Part shown: positions 21,355 through 23,176 of the stretch, in pieces
Position numbering within the stretch: the first letter of the stretch is position 1
Layout of the letters: the number at the start of each line of letters is the position of its first letter
DNA from: JAWKJY01 sp041393535
Lineage (GTDB): Bacteria > Actinomycetota > Thermoleophilia > Gaiellales > Gaiellaceae
NCBI GenBank assembly: GCA_041393535.1
Contig: JAWKJY010000023.1
Span: 1 to 23,176 of the forward strand
Length of the DNA stretch: 23,176 nucleotides
Direction: 5' to 3'
Position numbers and translations under genes: made by a program
Notes under the pieces: generated by a model
Told to the model about the DNA's origin: nothing
Seen by the model: the letters and a program-made list of their open reading frames with translations, nothing else
Databases searched by the model: none

Positions 21355-21650
21355 GTCGGCTCCTCGTCGAGTCGGTCGAGCAGGGCCTGGAGGCGCTGCT
21401 GCGGTGTCTGGCGCAGGGCCCGGTCGAGCTCCTGGTCGAGCGCCGGGTCGGCGGCTCGCTCGCTGATCTCGAGGCGCAGGTCGAAGCCGCAGGCCTCGAC
21501 GGCGCTCTGCACGTTCGCGAAGCTCGGCTCGGAGCCGCCGGTCTCCCAGCGGGCGACCTGGGCGCGGTCGCAGCCGAGCCGCTCGGCCAGCTCGGACTGC
21601 GTGAGGCCGGCCCGGATGCGGGCCATCCGGATCACCATCGCCGCGTGCAC
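21351..21650 (-). CDS. XRE-family helix-turn-helix regulator (antitoxin-like)
   Basis: 99 residues from GTG 21650; an ATG four codons later is possible. The XRE HTH is clear: MARIRAGLTQSELAERLGCD then RAQVARWETGGSEPSFANVQ. The C-terminal half (ACGFDLRLEISERAADPALD, LDRALRQTPQQRLQALLDRL) is the helical tail seen in HTH partners of small nucleotidyltransferase-type proteins. The overlapping downstream gene makes a two-gene unit. It is divergent from the xis gene with a shared AT-rich promoter gap, so it may also repress the integration genes. Confidence 0.85.
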   Translation of the reverse strand: MHAAMVIRMARIRAGLTQSELAERLGCDRAQVARWETGGSEPSFANVQSAVEACGFDLRLEISERAADPALDQELDRALRQTPQQRLQALLDRLDEEPT

Positions 21651-21671
21651 GCCCGCGATCCTACCCGAGTA

Positions 21672-21708
21672 TTGACTTCCGCCTCTGTGCGCTTTATGTT
21701 ACGCAACC
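21672..21708 (+). promoter_or_regulatory. Sigma-70-type promoter of xis, leaderless
   Basis: TTGACT (21672-21677), a 17-base spacer and TATGTT (21695-21700) form a good primary-sigma promoter in an otherwise GC-rich window. Only 8 bases separate the -10 from the ATG at 21709, so the transcript should start at or within a base or two of the start codon, giving a leaderless mRNA. Confidence 0.65.
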
Positions 21709-21975
21709 ATGGACGGCTCCCAGCCCGCCCAGCTCAGCCTCGAGCTCGCCGCACGCGGCGTTCGCGGCCGGCCGGTCGGCGCCGCGCCCGAGCGAACCCT
21801 GCCGCGTCTGAGCGTCAGCCCCGACGAGGCGGCCGAGATGCTCGGCGTGAGCCGCGACTACCTCGACGAGCACGTCGTGCCCGAGCTCAAGGTCGTCCGT
21901 CGTGGTCGGCGTGTCCTGATCGCGCTCCGTGAGCTCGAGCGCTGGCTCGACCGCGCGGGCGCGCGCACGGGCTAG
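21709..21975 (+). CDS. Excisionase-like helix-turn-helix protein
   Basis: 88 residues from ATG 21709. Residues ~34-80 form a MerR/excisionase-type unit: LSVSPDEAAEMLGVSRDYLD, EHVVPELKVVRRGRRVLIAL, RELERWLDRAG. Such proteins bend DNA at attachment sites or regulate the integrase. It lies 11 bases before the integrase gene on the same strand, so it is the likely recombination directionality factor. No Shine-Dalgarno is present, in line with a leaderless transcript. Confidence 0.85.
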   Translation: MDGSQPAQLSLELAARGVRGRPVGAAPERTLPRLSVSPDEAAEMLGVSRDYLDEHVVPELKVVRRGRRVLIALRELERWLDRAGARTG

Positions 21976-21986
21976 GCTGCGCGCCC

Positions 21987-23150
21987 ATGGCCGAGGGCAT
22001 CGAGGTCAGGCACGGCCCCTCGTGTGCGAGCCGCGCTGGCCGGCGCTGCTCCTGCTCGCCCGGGTACCGGGTCGTCGTCTACGATCCGCTCTCTCACCGC
22101 CGTGTCTCGCGAACGTTCCGCACGCTGGCCGAGGCGCGTCGCTGGCGCTCGTCGACGCAGCTTCAGGCGGCACAGGGCGTGCGCCTGGCCGGAACGTCGC
22201 AGACGCTGAATGCGGCAGCGGCCGCGTTCATCGCGGGGATCGAGGCCGGGCGGATCCGCTCGCGGACGGGCGAGCCCTACCGGCCCGCGGTCGTGCGCGA
22301 GTACGAGCGAGCCCTGCGCCTCCACGTCCTCCCCACCCTCGGCGGCGCGCAGCTCGTCCGCATTCAGCGTCGAGACGTCCAGCGGGTCGCAGCCGACCTG
22401 CTCGAGGCCGGCGCCGACCCGAGCACGATCCGCAACGCGCTCAAGCCGCTGCAGGTGATCTACCGGTTGCTCGTCGAGGACGGCGAGCTCGCCGCGAACC
22501 CCTGCGAGCGCCTCCGACTACCGGCCGCGAAAGGCCGTCGCGAGCGGATCGCCGACCCAGCCGAGGCCGCAGATCTCGTCGCCGTCCTGCGCCCGGACGA
22601 CCGCGCGCTGTGGGGCACTGCGTTCTACGCTGGCCTGCGCCGTGGCGAGCTACGAGCGCTCGACTGGGACGACGTCGATCTCGCCCGCGGCGTGATCCGC
22701 GTCGAGCGGAGCATGAGCGGCTACGGCGAGGAGAGCGGGCCGAAGAGCCGCGCCGGCCGCCGGGCCGTCCCGATCGTCGGCGTGTTGCGCGACCTGCTCG
22801 ACGAGCACCGACGCGTGACCGCCCGCAATGCAGGCCTCGTCTTCGGGAGCACTGCGGCGCAGCCGTTCACGCCGACCGCCGTCCGCCGCCGCGCGAACGC
22901 CGCCTGGGCGCACACCGGACTCGCCCCGATCGGCCTGCACGAGTGCCGACACACGTTCGCGAGCCTCCTGATCGCGGCCGGGGTCAACGCGAAGGCGATC
23001 ACCGCCTACCTCGGTCACGCCTCGATCCAGACGACGTTCGACCTCTACGGCCACCTGATGCCGGGCAACGAGGAAGAGGCCGTCGGCCTCGTCGACGCCT
23101 ACCTGGAGCGAGCCGACTCCAGGCGCCGCCTGCGGCAGCTCGGCGCCTGA
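21987..23150 (+). CDS. Tyrosine recombinase / phage-type integrase
   Basis: 387 residues from ATG 21987. The N-terminal arm-binding part has a Cys-rich start common in actinobacterial integrases (SCASRAGRRCSCSPGYRVVV), followed by a SAM-like core-binding domain (~60-170). The catalytic domain shows FYAGLRRGELRALDW (first Arg), LHECRHTFASLL (His-x-x-Arg), LGHASIQTTFDLYGHLMPG (His and nucleophile Tyr). The full R-H-R-H-Y set is intact, so it is probably active. It marks an integrated element whose other end and attachment site lie outside the window; no tRNA gene is visible nearby. Confidence 0.95.
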   Translation: MAEGIEVRHGPSCASRAGRRCSCSPGYRVVVYDPLSHRRVSRTFRTLAEARRWRSSTQLQAAQGVRLAGTSQTLNAAAAAFIAGIEAGRIRSRTGEPYRPAVVREYERALRLHVLPTLGGAQLVRIQRRDVQRVAADLLEAGADPSTIRNALKPLQVIYRLLVEDGELAANPCERLRLPAAKGRRERIADPAEAADLVAVLRPDDRALWGTAFYAGLRRGELRALDWDDVDLARGVIRVERSMSGYGEESGPKSRAGRRAVPIVGVLRDLLDEHRRVTARNAGLVFGSTAAQPFTPTAVRRRANAAWAHTGLAPIGLHECRHTFASLLIAAGVNAKAITAYLGHASIQTTFDLYGHLMPGNEEEAVGLVDAYLERADSRRRLRQLGA

Positions 23151-23176
23151 AGGATGAGGCCGATACACATGGTGGT

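Noticed and set aside
21976..23176. tRNA gene or attachment site next to the integrase
   Set aside because: No cloverleaf or repeated core could be found in the window; the attachment site probably lies beyond 23176.
1..23176. CRISPR arrays, rRNA genes, tRNA-Sec or sel genes
   Set aside because: No regularly spaced repeats, rRNA-like sequence or selA/B/D-like coding sequence was seen; the selenocysteine machinery, if present, is elsewhere in the genome.

Overview
The window is about 23 kb of very GC-rich DNA (third codon positions almost all G or C). It has frequent GTG/TTG starts, many 4-base gene overlaps, ECF sigma/anti-sigma pairs and an actinobacterial-style integrase. This suggests a high-GC actinobacterium, possibly of the Thermoleophilia type; the placement is inferred from composition and gene families only.

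Layout. (1) 1-1925: end of a Fic protein, convergent with a small Xis-HTH protein, then a gene-poor stretch with decayed coding sequence. (2) 1926-5960, all minus strand: a His/Met-rich lipoprotein, an ECF sigma factor with its membrane anti-sigma factor, a second ECF sigma factor, an NrtS-like membrane protein, a soluble zinc-finger anti-sigma protein and an SRPBCC protein. (3) 6080-8824, plus strand: a tightly overlapping redox operon of a Tat-exported molybdopterin oxidoreductase, a membrane cytochrome b and a flavin disulfide reductase. (4) 8821-15365: an actinobacterial version of the E. coli ynjBCD/ynjF neighbourhood. It comprises a lipoprotein binding protein, an ATPase and two permeases on the minus strand, with the CDP-alcohol phosphatidyltransferase (YnjF-like) on the opposite strand between ATPase and permeases. 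Just upstream are a radical SAM enzyme and a peroxiredoxin-like gene whose active-site codon is TGA. (5) 15385-18424: a lipoprotein and CcdA (minus), diverging from a TlpA-like thioredoxin and an extended glutaredoxin (plus). (6) 18438-19230: two tandem SnoaL-like genes, the first frameshifted, the second with only a CTG start. (7) 19231-20268: a frameshifted IS481-family element inserted at CTAG. (8) 20436-23150: a small secreted protein, an XRE/nucleotidyltransferase-like pair, and the xis and integrase genes of an integrative element.

The most striking object is the peroxiredoxin-like gene at 14802-15365. The frame is continuous except for one in-frame TGA exactly where the first Cys of the family's CxxC active site belongs. 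A 6-bp hairpin with a CGUGA loop lies 14-30 nt after the TGA, fitting a bacterial SECIS. It is probably a selenoprotein that a standard gene caller would shorten to its C-terminal 134 residues. It sits on the same strand as CcdA, a lipoprotein, the radical SAM protein and the YnjB-type binding protein, suggesting a thiol/selenol redox module joined to an uptake and lipid head-group system. That functional link is inference.
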